Numbered from the stretch's first letter, positions 6,562 through 13,056 are shown. The stretch is DNA of 13,056 nt from JAAZNO01 sp012798275 (GCA_035347995.1 DAOPQD010000087.1:1-13056), one strand, 5' to 3'. Numbers and translations are program-made. The notes: generated from the letters alone by a model not told the origin.

Positions 6562-7313
6562 CCGCCATCCTCACCCGCAACGAAGAACGTCACATCCGTG
6601 CCTGCATCGCAAGCGTGGCATGGACGGACGCGGTGCTCGTCGTGGATTGCTTCAGCGCCGACGCCACCGTAACCCTGGCGCAGGCGGCGGGGGCGCGCGT
6701 GATCCAGCATCCCTGGGAGAATTACTCCGCACAGCGCAACGTCGCCCTCGCGGAAGCGCGTTCTGCCGGCTACGCCGCGAAGTGGGTGCTGTTCATTGAC
6801 GCAGACGAGCGCGCTACCCCGGAACTCGGCGCTGAAATTCGACAGGTGATCGCCGCCGGCACGGAGGTCGGGTGGTGGATTCCCCGGCACAACTACATTT
6901 TTGGACATCTCATGCGCGGGACGGGTTGGTGGCCCGACTATCAGCTGCGGCTGCTCCGCCCGGATCGCGCGACCTACGATCCGCAGCGCGCCGTCCATGA
7001 GGAAGCGCTTCTCGACGGGGAAGCGGGGCGTCTCCAACAGCCACTGATCCACTACAACTACGAAACCCTGGAGCAATTTCACGCCAAACAACGGCGCTAC
7101 ACCGGGTACGATGTGGAGATTTTACGGCAGAAAGGGGTCAGGCCGCACGCCTACACGCCGTACACGCAGGTGATCCGTCACTTCTGGTGGCGGTTCGTCA
7201 CGCTGCAGGGCTGGCGCGATGGGCTGTACGGGGTCCGCCTCAGCGCGTTGATGGCGTATTACGAGATGCTCAAGTATCGCCAGCTGCGGAAAGTGCTCGC
7301 GGAGGGCGGTTAG
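6549..7313 (+). CDS. Family 2 glycosyltransferase (WaaE/KdtX-like)
   Basis: This 254-residue transferase opens with AAILTRNEE (5-13), then has VVDCFSADAT with the nucleotide-binding Asp (D33), NYSAQRN (58-64), and FIDADER with the metal-binding D84 and D86 (82-88). This order is that of the lipopolysaccharide core beta-glucosyltransferase group (WaaE/KdtX), which adds a hexose to surface glycans. A basic C-terminus (residues about 240-250, YKYRQLRK-like) could associate with the membrane. The frame is open back to 6282, but that stretch lies inside the upstream gene; the ATG at 6549 starts the family's first strand and overlaps the upstream stop by 13 bp. With its neighbour it forms a two-transferase unit, probably acting in sequence on the same glycan. 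Confidence 0.88.
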   Translation: MELLAAILTRNEERHIRACIASVAWTDAVLVVDCFSADATVTLAQAAGARVIQHPWENYSAQRNVALAEARSAGYAAKWVLFIDADERATPELGAEIRQVIAAGTEVGWWIPRHNYIFGHLMRGTGWWPDYQLRLLRPDRATYDPQRAVHEEALLDGEAGRLQQPLIHYNYETLEQFHAKQRRYTGYDVEILRQKGVRPHAYTPYTQVIRHFWWRFVTLQGWRDGLYGVRLSALMAYYEMLKYRQLRKVLAEGG

Positions 7314-7370
7314 GGCAGCGTTCCGCCGGGAACCCTGAATCCTGAAGATGAAAAATCAGGTGAATGCAAA

Positions 7371-8858
7371 ATGTCTTCTCACCCTCGTGTCCTGTCCTCG
7401 CTGATCCTGCTGGCGACGTTGGCGACGCTGCTAACATCACCGCCGACGGCCGCCGCCGCACCGATAGAACCCGCGACTCAGACGGCGCGCATCCCCGACC
7501 CCCGTTTCGGCATCATCGAGACCTATCACGCCCCGGCCGACGCCGCCGCGAGCGGTGCCGGATGGACCCGGATCACGTTTGAGTGGAATCAGATTCAGCC
7601 CGCCGGCCCCGACAGCTGGGTGGAATATCCCATCCCGGATGCAGCGATAGACGCGGAGCGCGCTGCAGGGCGCGAAGTCGTGGGGCTGCTGGTGACGACG
7701 CCGGGCTGGGCCTGGGCGCAATTTGGCGGCAAGAATGTCCCCGCCGGGCTCGATCTGCCCCTCAACGACCCCGGCAACCTGTGGGCGACGTTCGTCCGCA
7801 CCATAGTCACGCGGCACCGCAACCGCATTCAGCATTGGATCATCTGGAACGAACCCGACATCTGGGGAACCGATTTTCAATCATGGGGCGGGACCGTGGA
7901 GGAATTCGCCCGACTGATGGAAGTGGCGTATCGCGTGGCGCGGGAGGCCAATCCCAACGCCGTCATTCACCTGCCGGCGGTCACCCATTGGTGGGACGTG
8001 AACTACGGGCGGGAGCCGTTCCTCGAACGCCTGCTCGACGCGCTCGCCGCGCGCCCCGAAGCGCAGCAATACGGCTATTTCTTCGACGCCTTCACGCTGC
8101 ATCTCTACTTCAACGCCGACACCCTCTACGACCTGAGCCAGTATTACCAGGGGATGCTGCGCACGCACGGTCTCAACAAACCGCTGTGGATCGTGGAGAC
8201 CAACGCGCCCCCGTCGAACGATCCCGCGTGGCCCATTCAGGGGCCGAATTTCAACATCACCCAGGAGGAGCAGGCCGCGTTCATGGTGCAAGGGCTGGCG
8301 ATGGCGCTGGCCGCCGGCGCGGAACGTGTTGCGGTCTACAAAATGGCGGATCGTGAAGGCGATCACGTCAACGCGGAGCCTTTCGGCCTGGTGCGTCTCG
8401 ATGGGACGCGACGTCCTGCCTTCACCGCCTATCAGGTGGCCACCACCTACCTGGCGGGTTTCCGGCAGGGGAGCCTGCTGCGGCGCGACAATGCCACAGT
8501 CGTCAGAATCCGCCGCGCCAACGGGTGGACCACCGTCGCCTGGGCACGGGGCCCCGAAGCGGTCGAGGTGCGTCTGGAGGCGCACGCTCGCTCCGCGCGA
8601 TTAGTAGATTGGCACGGCAACGTCAGTCTCATCAACGCCCGCGGCGGCTTCTACACGCTCACCCTCCCCGCGAGCGCCTGCACCCATCCGGCAGCGCCGT
8701 GCCTCATCGGCGGGGAGCCGTGGATGATCGTCGAAGGCGGCCTGAGCAGCAGCGCGCCCGCGCCAGGTACGACGCCGCCCGCCGTGTCCCCCAACCCGGC
8801 GACGCCGACGCCACGTTTCACCCCGACGCCGAAATCCGGCAAGAATCAGATCTCATAA
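7371..8858 (+). CDS. Secreted clan GH-A glycoside hydrolase (GH39-like)
   Basis: This is a 495-residue exported hydrolase. It has a signal peptide with an Ala-rich cleavage region (about 1-30) and a TIM-barrel domain (about 42-365). The motif WNEPD (159-163) places the acid/base at E161, preceded by the Asn that is invariant in clan GH-A, and the probable nucleophile is E276 in WIVETN. An all-beta region (about 370-460) follows, then a Pro/Thr-rich tail containing TPTP repeats. It would cleave a beta-linked glycan outside the cell with retention of configuration. The exact family (GH39, GH5 or an unassigned group) and the substrate are open. The position directly after two transferases resembles exopolysaccharide loci that encode their own hydrolase, such as PslG. 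An AGGTGA-like ribosome site lies about 7 bases before the ATG, and 57 bp separate it from the upstream stop, so co-transcription is likely. Confidence 0.82.
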   Translation: MSSHPRVLSSLILLATLATLLTSPPTAAAAPIEPATQTARIPDPRFGIIETYHAPADAAASGAGWTRITFEWNQIQPAGPDSWVEYPIPDAAIDAERAAGREVVGLLVTTPGWAWAQFGGKNVPAGLDLPLNDPGNLWATFVRTIVTRHRNRIQHWIIWNEPDIWGTDFQSWGGTVEEFARLMEVAYRVAREANPNAVIHLPAVTHWWDVNYGREPFLERLLDALAARPEAQQYGYFFDAFTLHLYFNADTLYDLSQYYQGMLRTHGLNKPLWIVETNAPPSNDPAWPIQGPNFNITQEEQAAFMVQGLAMALAAGAERVAVYKMADREGDHVNAEPFGLVRLDGTRRPAFTAYQVATTYLAGFRQGSLLRRDNATVVRIRRANGWTTVAWARGPEAVEVRLEAHARSARLVDWHGNVSLINARGGFYTLTLPASACTHPAAPCLIGGEPWMIVEGGLSSSAPAPGTTPPAVSPNPATPTPRFTPTPKSGKNQIS

Positions 8859-8867
8859 AGAGCAGAG

Positions 8868-8907
8868 AGCCGTGAGTAGAGAGGCGCCGCAACCTCCACT
8901 CACGGCT
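8868..8907 (+). terminator. Strong stem-loop after the glycoside hydrolase gene
   Basis: AGCCGTGAGT (8868-8877) pairs perfectly with ACTCACGGCT (8898-8907). Inside the loop, GAGG (8881-8884) can pair with CCTC (8893-8896). It begins 9 bases after the stop codon. No T run follows, so it is either an intrinsic terminator of unusual form or an RNA-stabilising 3' hairpin. Confidence 0.5.
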
Positions 8908-8924
8908 TATGACCACAACTCACA

Positions 8925-8960
8925 GAAAATGGCCCACGGATGAACACGGATTTCACGGAG
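8925..8960 (+). repeat. Dispersed heptamer repeat, CACGGAT variant, copy C
   Basis: The same GAAAATGG head as the copies at 33 and 13009 is followed by CACGGAT (8935-8941), CACGGAT (8945-8951) and CACGGAG (8954-8960), again spaced 10 and 9 bp. All three heptamers carry the same A-to-G change relative to copies A and D. The final GGAG (8957-8960) is the ribosome site of the TPR lipoprotein gene. Confidence 0.75.
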
Positions 8961-8968
8961 ATGGACGA

Positions 8969-9958
8969 ATGTACCGCCGATCCTGCTGCACCCCCTTGTC
9001 GAAGCGCGTGAGCCTTCTCGTTCTCGCCATAACCCTCGTGAGCTGCGCCACGCAAGGCGCGCCAACGCCGGCTGCCCTCACGACGTCTCCCCTGCCCCTC
9101 CCTACCCGCGCGCCGACGCCGACCGCGCTGCCGGTGAGTTTTTACCTGGAGCTCCTCAAAGACGCCACCCTTGCCGATGCCGAGGCCGCCTGGGAAGCAG
9201 CGCAGCGGCTTGCGCCGGAGGATGCCGCGCCGCAGGCGGTCATACAGCGAGAGGGCGCGCGTCTCGCCTTACGCCAGGGGGCGCTGGAACTGGCCGCGGA
9301 GCGCGCCAATGCGGCGTTGCGCCTCGATCCGCAGGACGCGGAAGCCTGGCTGCTGGCGGGAGTCATCGCCCAACGGCTGGGGGATCTGGAGACGGCACAG
9401 GCCGCGCTTCACACGGCTGAAACGCTCGATCCGGCGCTGGCAGAAGACCTCTTTCCCGCGCGCTGGCGCCTCGCGCTGGAGACAGGCGACAAAGAAGCTC
9501 TGAGCCAGCTGGCTCAGAGCTATCTGGTCACGCATTTCGACGCTCCTGACGCCACCTACTACCGCGCCGAAGCCCTGCTGGCGACGGGCTATCCCCAGCT
9601 GGCGCTGGAATTGCTGCTCCTGCGGATGAACACCGACTCGCCCGGTGTGCTATGGTACACGCTGGGACGGGTCTACCTCGCACTGAACCAGGCCCAAAAC
9701 GCGGTCATCGCCCTGGAAACCGCCAGCGCGCTGCTCTCGCGAGGCGATCAGAGCCTGTTTCTCGCCAGCAGCGACCCCGTCCGCGATGTGAGCCTGGCGC
9801 TAGGGCGCGCCTACCTCGACCTGCGCCGCTGCGACGAAGCGCTGAGCCTGCTGCGCCTGCTGGCGACGCCCTATCCCGCCGCTGCGGAGCTGGTCGAAGA
9901 AGCGCAGCGCTGCCCGCTGCCGGCCCCCACCCCCACCTTCAAACCGTGGATGCCGTGA
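8969..9958 (+). CDS. TPR-repeat lipoprotein
   Basis: This 329-residue lipoprotein has a basic N-terminus, a hydrophobic core and a lipobox LVSC with the lipidated Cys at residue 26. A Thr/Pro-rich linker (about 31-55) precedes helical tetratricopeptide repeats. Two clear repeats lie near residues 96-155 (the ALRLDP and AETLDP ends are typical TPR boundaries), with weaker ones near 225-255 and 272-315. It would act as a protein-interaction scaffold at the outer face of the membrane. The frame is open back to 8909, but that part runs through the dispersed repeat. The ATG at 8969 has GGAG 8 bases upstream and starts a proper lipoprotein signal. It is the last gene of the rightward block, with 110 bp and a strong stem-loop after the hydrolase. 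A perfect 26-bp palindrome lies within the gene at 9496-9521. Confidence 0.85.
   Translation: MYRRSCCTPLSKRVSLLVLAITLVSCATQGAPTPAALTTSPLPLPTRAPTPTALPVSFYLELLKDATLADAEAAWEAAQRLAPEDAAPQAVIQREGARLALRQGALELAAERANAALRLDPQDAEAWLLAGVIAQRLGDLETAQAALHTAETLDPALAEDLFPARWRLALETGDKEALSQLAQSYLVTHFDAPDATYYRAEALLATGYPQLALELLLLRMNTDSPGVLWYTLGRVYLALNQAQNAVIALETASALLSRGDQSLFLASSDPVRDVSLALGRAYLDLRRCDEALSLLRLLATPYPAAAELVEEAQRCPLPAPTPTFKPWMP
9496..9521. repeat. Perfect 26-bp palindrome within the TPR gene
   Basis: The half site AGCTCTGAGCCAG (9496-9508) is followed directly by its exact complement (9509-9521), with no spacer. In protein it encodes EALSQLAQSY at the end of a TPR helix. Perfect 13-base half sites are rarely due to chance in 13 kb. 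Confidence 0.9.
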
Positions 9959-9975
9959 GGCAGGCGCCACACGGC

Positions 9976-10005
9976 TCTCCTCTCACTTGATCTCCTCTCA
10001 CTTGA
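9976..10005. repeat. 15-bp tandem duplication across the aminotransferase stop
   Basis: TCTCCTCTCACTTGA occurs at 9976-9990 and again at 9991-10005. The second copy holds the last two codons and the TGA stop of the leftward aminotransferase gene, and the first copy lies just beyond it. The pair fills most of the 39-bp gap between the two convergent genes; no terminator hairpin is evident there. Confidence 0.85.
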
Positions 10006-11146
10006 GCTGCGCTACAGCACCAAGGCTTTGCCCTGGCGCGACCGCCACGCCGGTCTGGCGCAGGTAATCCTCAACGCCAAGCAGGAAGGCGACGACGTAA
10101 TCCCGCCGTCGCGCCAGGCCGATGTGCCCGACGCGGAGGATCTTGCCGTGCAGCTCGGTAAGGCCGCCCGAAATCATCACACCGGAGTCGCGCAACAACG
10201 CTTGCTGCAAGCTGTCGGCGTCCACAGCGGGACGCATACAGAAAGCGGTCATCAGCGGCGAGGCCCACTCATCCGGCGTGAACATCGGGAATTCCAGAGC
10301 GCGCAGGCCCGCGCGCGTCGCGACGGCAGCAGCGCGGTACTGGGCATAGCGCGTCTCGAGGCCTTCTTCGAGCAAGGCCATCAGGCTCGTGTGCAGGGCG
10401 TTGATGTTGCTGGTGGGCATGGTCACTGGCGAGGGATGCCAGCTCCCCCAGTTCTCCATGTACCAGCGCCACGTTTTCAGATCGAGATACCACCCTCGGG
10501 GCGCCTGCCGGGCCTCAATCGCCTTCCACGCCTCGGGGCTGATGGAAAGCAACGCCACCCCGGGAGGCGTCTCCAGCGCTTTATTCGCCACGGTGGCGCA
10601 GAAATCCACGCCCCACTCGTCCACGGGAAGAGGCACGCCCCCCAGGGATGAAATCGCGTCCACCACGGTCAGGACACCGTGCGCGCGCGCCACCTCCAGC
10701 ACACGCTGCAGGGGATTGAGGACGCCGGTGGAGGTCTCATGATGGACGATAGCCAGCGCCTTGACTTCCGTGTGTTCCCGCAGCGCGACCTCCACCGGCT
10801 CAGCGGTGATGGGTTCCGCAAGCGGGAAGGTCAAAGACAACACCTGCAGGCCCAATCCCTTAGCCATTGTCTGAAGCCGCTCGGCGAAGAAGCCATTGGA
10901 GGGGATCAAGATGGTGTCACCAGGTTCCAAAGCGCTGCCGAGGGCCGCTTCCAAGGCCATCGTGCCGGGACCCGGCATGATGTACAGATCGTTATGCGTG
11001 CCAAAGACCCGCTTCGCCATCTCCTGAGTCTCGCCGTAAAGGCGTATCCAGGCGTCGCCGTAATGGGGCATGGCCGGCACCGCCATCGCGTCACGTACTT
11101 CTTCAGGAATGTCTACCGGGCCGGGGATCATCAACTTCACTGCCAT
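9998..11146 (-). CDS. Class V PLP-dependent aminotransferase (AGT/PhnW-like)
   Basis: This is a 382-residue fold-type I enzyme of the alanine/serine-glyoxylate aminotransferase group. Seen: the N-terminal PGPVDIPEEV (8-17), the cofactor-phosphate region GPGT (59-62), HETSTG (136-141), VVDAISSLGG with D163 contacting the pyridine nitrogen (161-170), and the Schiff-base lysine K189 in ANKALETPPG (187-196). Glyoxylate enzymes usually read SQKAL at the lysine, whereas ANK resembles 2-aminoethylphosphonate transaminase (PhnW), as does HETSTGVLNP. The PPG that follows is AGT-like. The substrate is therefore uncertain: an amino acid plus glyoxylate or pyruvate is likely. AGGAGG lies 6 bases before the ATG. 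The gene is separated from the upstream metallopeptidase by a large palindromic hairpin, so it may be transcribed on its own. The cytoplasmic location follows from the lack of signals. Confidence 0.88.
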   Translation of the reverse strand: MAVKLMIPGPVDIPEEVRDAMAVPAMPHYGDAWIRLYGETQEMAKRVFGTHNDLYIMPGPGTMALEAALGSALEPGDTILIPSNGFFAERLQTMAKGLGLQVLSLTFPLAEPITAEPVEVALREHTEVKALAIVHHETSTGVLNPLQRVLEVARAHGVLTVVDAISSLGGVPLPVDEWGVDFCATVANKALETPPGVALLSISPEAWKAIEARQAPRGWYLDLKTWRWYMENWGSWHPSPVTMPTSNINALHTSLMALLEEGLETRYAQYRAAAVATRAGLRALEFPMFTPDEWASPLMTAFCMRPAVDADSLQQALLRDSGVMISGGLTELHGKILRVGHIGLARRRDYVVAFLLGVEDYLRQTGVAVAPGQSLGAVAQLK

Positions 11147-11192
11147 TGGAACCTCCTGAGTGTGGATGAAACGCTACCAGAGACAACACAAT

Positions 11193-11224
11193 CCTCGCTG
11201 GCGGAAGCGCTTCTGCCAGCGAGG
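11193..11224 (-). terminator. 32-bp near-perfect palindromic hairpin after the metallopeptidase gene
   Basis: CCTCGCTGGC (11193-11202) pairs with GCCAGCGAGG (11215-11224), and the 12 bases between them contain the palindrome GAAGCGCTTC. The two 16-base halves therefore match at all but one position, which is a G-U pair in RNA. It starts 19 bases past the metallopeptidase stop in the leftward direction and is followed by T-rich sequence (TTGTGTTGTC), consistent with an intrinsic terminator. Confidence 0.65.
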
Positions 11225-11243
11225 CGAGTTACCCTAAAGGCCC

Positions 11244-11933
11244 TTAATCGCGGCGACGCCCACCGCCAAAACGGAAGAGGTAATAGGCGAAGGTGGAAAG
11301 GGCCTGTGCTAGAGCCGCGACATAGGTAAGCGCGGCCGCATTCAGCACGGACTTCGCGCCGCGCACTTCCTCATCACTGACGAGCACGCCGCTCTGCTCC
11401 AGGAGAGCCATGGCGCGATGGCTGGCGTTGAACTCCACGGGCAGGGTCACGAGGGCGAAAACGACCGCACCGGCAAAAGTCCAGATTCCCAGCGTCAGTA
11501 GCGCGTTAGCCTGCAGCAGCCAACCCAGCAAAAACAGCGCCGGTCCCAGCCAGGAAGTCAAATTGACGAGAGGCACCAGGCCGGTGCGCAGTCGCAACAG
11601 CTGGTAAGCCTCCGCATCCTGCTGGGCGTGGCCGATCTCGTGCGCCACGATGGCGACCGACGCCACGGAGGGCTGCGCTGCCACGCCCTGTGAGAGCCGC
11701 AGCACTTTTTTGCGGGGATCGTAATGATCCGAAAGTGTGCCGGGGATTTGCTCGAGGCCCACATTAACGCCGGCAGCGCGCATCAGCAATGAGGCGGCCT
11801 CTCCTCCGCTGATCCCCCGGCGATTGGGCACCCGCAGATACCGTTGATAGGCGCTCTGCACCCTGAATTGCGCGATCATCGCCAGCAAGAACGCCGGCAA
11901 CGCAAAAACCAAATACAATGGATCCCATAGCAT
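11244..11933 (-). CDS. Membrane zinc metallopeptidase, YugP-like
   Basis: This is a 229-residue membrane peptidase of the Zn_peptidase_2 (YugP) family. It has an N-terminal membrane helix (about 5-21), a soluble segment, the zinc motif HEIGH (98-102, H98, E99, H102), two or three further helices (about 120-140, 145-165 and perhaps 199-221), and LPVEFNAS (164-171), where E167 is the probable third zinc ligand conserved in the family. The length is normal for the family. Its role is presumed to be cleavage of membrane or envelope proteins; substrates are unknown. I chose the ATG at 11931-11933, with AGGAGG 7 bases upstream. A TTG at 11954 would add seven residues and would contain the ribosome site. 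Downstream lies a strong palindromic hairpin. Confidence 0.9.
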   Translation of the reverse strand: MLWDPLYLVFALPAFLLAMIAQFRVQSAYQRYLRVPNRRGISGGEAASLLMRAAGVNVGLEQIPGTLSDHYDPRKKVLRLSQGVAAQPSVASVAIVAHEIGHAQQDAEAYQLLRLRTGLVPLVNLTSWLGPALFLLGWLLQANALLTLGIWTFAGAVVFALVTLPVEFNASHRAMALLEQSGVLVSDEEVRGAKSVLNAAALTYVAALAQALSTFAYYLFRFGGGRRRD

Positions 11934-11970
11934 AAGATAGCCTCCTTGCTCCAAATTCCAATTCGGCCTG

Positions 11971-11976
11971 ACTATA
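11971..11976 (-). promoter_or_regulatory. Possible -10 element of the metallopeptidase gene
   Basis: Read leftward, TATAGT (11976-11971) matches the -10 consensus at five positions and lies about 38 bases before the start codon. I find no good -35 box upstream, so this is tentative. Confidence 0.3.
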
Positions 11977-12043
11977 CCACAAGCATGTTAGAAAAGCATT
12001 AACGCCAGCGAGGTCAGGCGACCCCGCAGGAGGCTCAATCTTT

Positions 12044-12781
12044 CTAGCCGGTCTCCCCGTGGCGAAAATCCACAAAGCGGTAGCCAAGCCCGCGTTCAGT
12101 GAAGATGTATTGGGGGTGCGCCGGATCGGGCTCGATGTGTTCCCGCAGGTAGTTGATGTACAACCGCAGATAGGAGAGAGCATCCTTATACTCGTATCCC
12201 CACACCTTCGAGAGCAAGGTGCCGTAGGGGACCGTCCACCCCGCATTCTCGATCAAATGTCGCAGCAGACGGAACTCAGTGGGGCGCAATTTGGTGCGTT
12301 CACCGGAGATAATCACCTCCCCGGTGTTAAAATCCACGCTCAGCCGGTCATCTATCACCAACACGGAAGTGTCGGGAGGCGCCAACGGTTGGACCCGCCG
12401 CAAAACCGCGCGCACCCGACTGACCAATTCCCGGGGGCTGAAAGGCTTGGTGATGTAATCGTCGGCGCCCGAATCCAACCCCTTCACGCGATCTTCCTCA
12501 GCGTTACGGACGGTGAGCATGATCACCGGCACGTTGGTAATCTCACGAATCATCCGCAAGGTCTCGAAACCATCCATTTCGGGCATCATCACGTCGAGGA
12601 TGACCAGGTCGGGCAAATTCATCTGCACTTGTTCGACGGCTTCCAACCCATTGTGCGCCTCCAGGACCCGAAAGCCTTCCATCTCCAGATTAATGCGGAC
12701 GAAGCGGATGATCCTCGGCTCGTCATCCACGATGAGAATGAGCGGGCGCGGCGCGGCATTATTCTCGGATGAAGGTGACAA
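12044..12781 (-). CDS. OmpR/PhoB-family DNA-binding response regulator
   Basis: This is a 245-residue two-component regulator. The receiver domain (about 13-128) has the acidic pair D19-D20, the phospho-acceptor D63 in VILDVMMPEMDG, T90 and K112, so all phosphorylation residues are present. The winged-helix output domain (about 140-238) has the typical LRPTEFRLLRHL, the recognition-helix region around SYLRLYINYLREHIE, and the ending ERGLGYRF. It would bind DNA as a dimer when phosphorylated. I chose the TTG at 12779-12781, because GAGAGG lies 6 bases upstream and the receiver begins soon after. A GTG at 12824-12826 would add fifteen mostly basic residues encoded inside the upstream gene. It overlaps the end of the 79-residue gene by 23 bp, which points to coupled translation. 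No histidine kinase is in the window, so the partner is elsewhere. Confidence 0.93.
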   Translation of the reverse strand: MSPSSENNAAPRPLILIVDDEPRIIRFVRINLEMEGFRVLEAHNGLEAVEQVQMNLPDLVILDVMMPEMDGFETLRMIREITNVPVIMLTVRNAEEDRVKGLDSGADDYITKPFSPRELVSRVRAVLRRVQPLAPPDTSVLVIDDRLSVDFNTGEVIISGERTKLRPTEFRLLRHLIENAGWTVPYGTLLSKVWGYEYKDALSYLRLYINYLREHIEPDPAHPQYIFTERGLGYRFVDFRHGETG

Positions 12782-12998
12782 CTTTTTCCTCTCCCTCCGT
12801 CGGCAAGATTTCCACGCTCTGTACACGATGCCAGGGAAAGATAACGACGTTGGTCTCCGGCAAGAGATAGCTCACGTCCCGTCCATCGCGCAGGCGCGGG
12901 CTGGTGAGCGTAAGGAACTGCCAATGCGGCTCAGGGAGCTGCTCCATTTCTCCGACCACCGCGTCCTCATTCAGCAAATGCACCAAAACCGTGGGCAT
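12759..12998 (-). CDS. Small protein of unknown function, coupled to the response regulator
   Basis: I do not recognise this 79-residue protein. It has no signal peptide, membrane helix or cysteine. Its pattern alternates hydrophobic strands with short polar turns (VLVHLLN, HWQFLTLT, NVVIFPWHRVQSVEIL, EKVVTFI), which suggests a small all-beta barrel, loosely Sm-like or SH3-like; this is inference only. Evidence that it is real: a full AAGGAGG ribosome site (13004-13010) 5 bases before the ATG, normal composition, and a 23-bp overlap with the response regulator gene, whose ribosome site lies within its coding end. It would be the first gene of a two-gene unit and might modulate the regulator or simply be co-expressed with it. 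Confidence 0.75.
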   Translation of the reverse strand: MPTVLVHLLNEDAVVGEMEQLPEPHWQFLTLTSPRLRDGRDVSYLLPETNVVIFPWHRVQSVEILPTEGEEKVVTFIRE

Positions 12999-13008
12999 GA
13001 TTTCCTCC

Positions 13009-13046
13009 TTCGAAAATGGCCCCGAATGAACACGAATTTCACGAAT
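13009..13046 (+). repeat. Dispersed heptamer repeat, copy D
   Basis: This copy matches the element at 33-70 at 37 of 38 positions and in the same orientation. Its heptamers lie at 13021-13027 (CCCGAAT), 13031-13037 (CACGAAT) and 13040-13046 (CACGAAT). Its head end touches the AAGGAGG ribosome site of the leftward 79-residue gene, so any leftward transcript of that operon that starts upstream would carry the repeat in its leader. Confidence 0.8.
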
Positions 13047-13056
13047 AAGATTAGAA

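Noticed and set aside
7320..7333. Small GTTCC/GGAAC stem-loop between the second transferase and the hydrolase
   Set aside because: The stem is only 5 bp with no T run, too weak to call a terminator.
8760..8850. Repetitive ACGCCGACGCC-like DNA at the end of the hydrolase gene
   Set aside because: It is explained by the encoded Thr/Pro linker rather than by an independent DNA repeat.
10028..10651. Open frame opposite the aminotransferase gene
   Set aside because: The aminotransferase on the other strand has all family motifs; this frame has none and is a composition artefact.
12059..12772. Open frame opposite the response regulator gene
   Set aside because: It mirrors the regulator codons, is His/Gln-rich and has no start signal.

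Overview
The window is GC-rich bacterial DNA with eleven protein genes that I can support, and no RNA gene, CRISPR array or intact transposon. The style of the proteins suggests a Chloroflexota (Anaerolineae-like) genome. Secreted proteins and lipoproteins carry Thr/Pro-rich linkers, there is a tail-anchored Hanks kinase, a GH3-type exoprotein with C-terminal membrane helices, a YugP-type zinc metallopeptidase, and short dispersed intergenic repeats. This assignment is inference from style, not from a marker gene.

Layout. Positions 1-287 are intergenic, with a dispersed repeat and a near-consensus promoter that runs into the start of a Ser/Thr kinase gene (288-1259, +). The kinase faces a large secreted GH3-like gene (1268-4063, -) across only 8 bp. 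A 192-bp divergent promoter region (4064-4255) follows, holding an 8-bp-period tandem repeat and a heptamer repeat. Next comes a rightward block: an Ig-like lipoprotein (4256-5500), a small inverted-repeat element that looks like a MITE (5497-5633), two family-2 glycosyltransferases (5653-6561 and 6549-7313), a secreted clan GH-A glycoside hydrolase (7371-8858) and a TPR lipoprotein (8969-9958). A leftward block follows: a class V PLP aminotransferase (9998-11146), a membrane zinc metallopeptidase (11244-11933), and an overlapping pair consisting of an OmpR-type response regulator (12044-12781) and an unrecognised 79-residue protein (12759-12998). The window ends in a second, nearly identical copy of the repeat seen at its start.

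How the genes may work together. The rightward block reads as an envelope-glycan module: two transferases act inside the cell, while a secreted hydrolase and two lipoproteins act outside. The divergent GH3-like exoprotein may belong to the same process. The leftward genes look like general metabolism, membrane proteolysis and signalling, and no histidine kinase for the regulator is in the window.

The most interesting non-coding structure is a set of short repeats placed beside gene starts. These are a three-heptamer element (CACGAAT or CACGGAT, spaced about one helical turn) that abuts Shine-Dalgarno sites, a five-unit ACGTG octamer repeat at a predicted transcription start, a CTAG-flanked MITE that appears to have split an operon exactly at a stop codon, and a perfect 26-bp palindrome inside a coding region.
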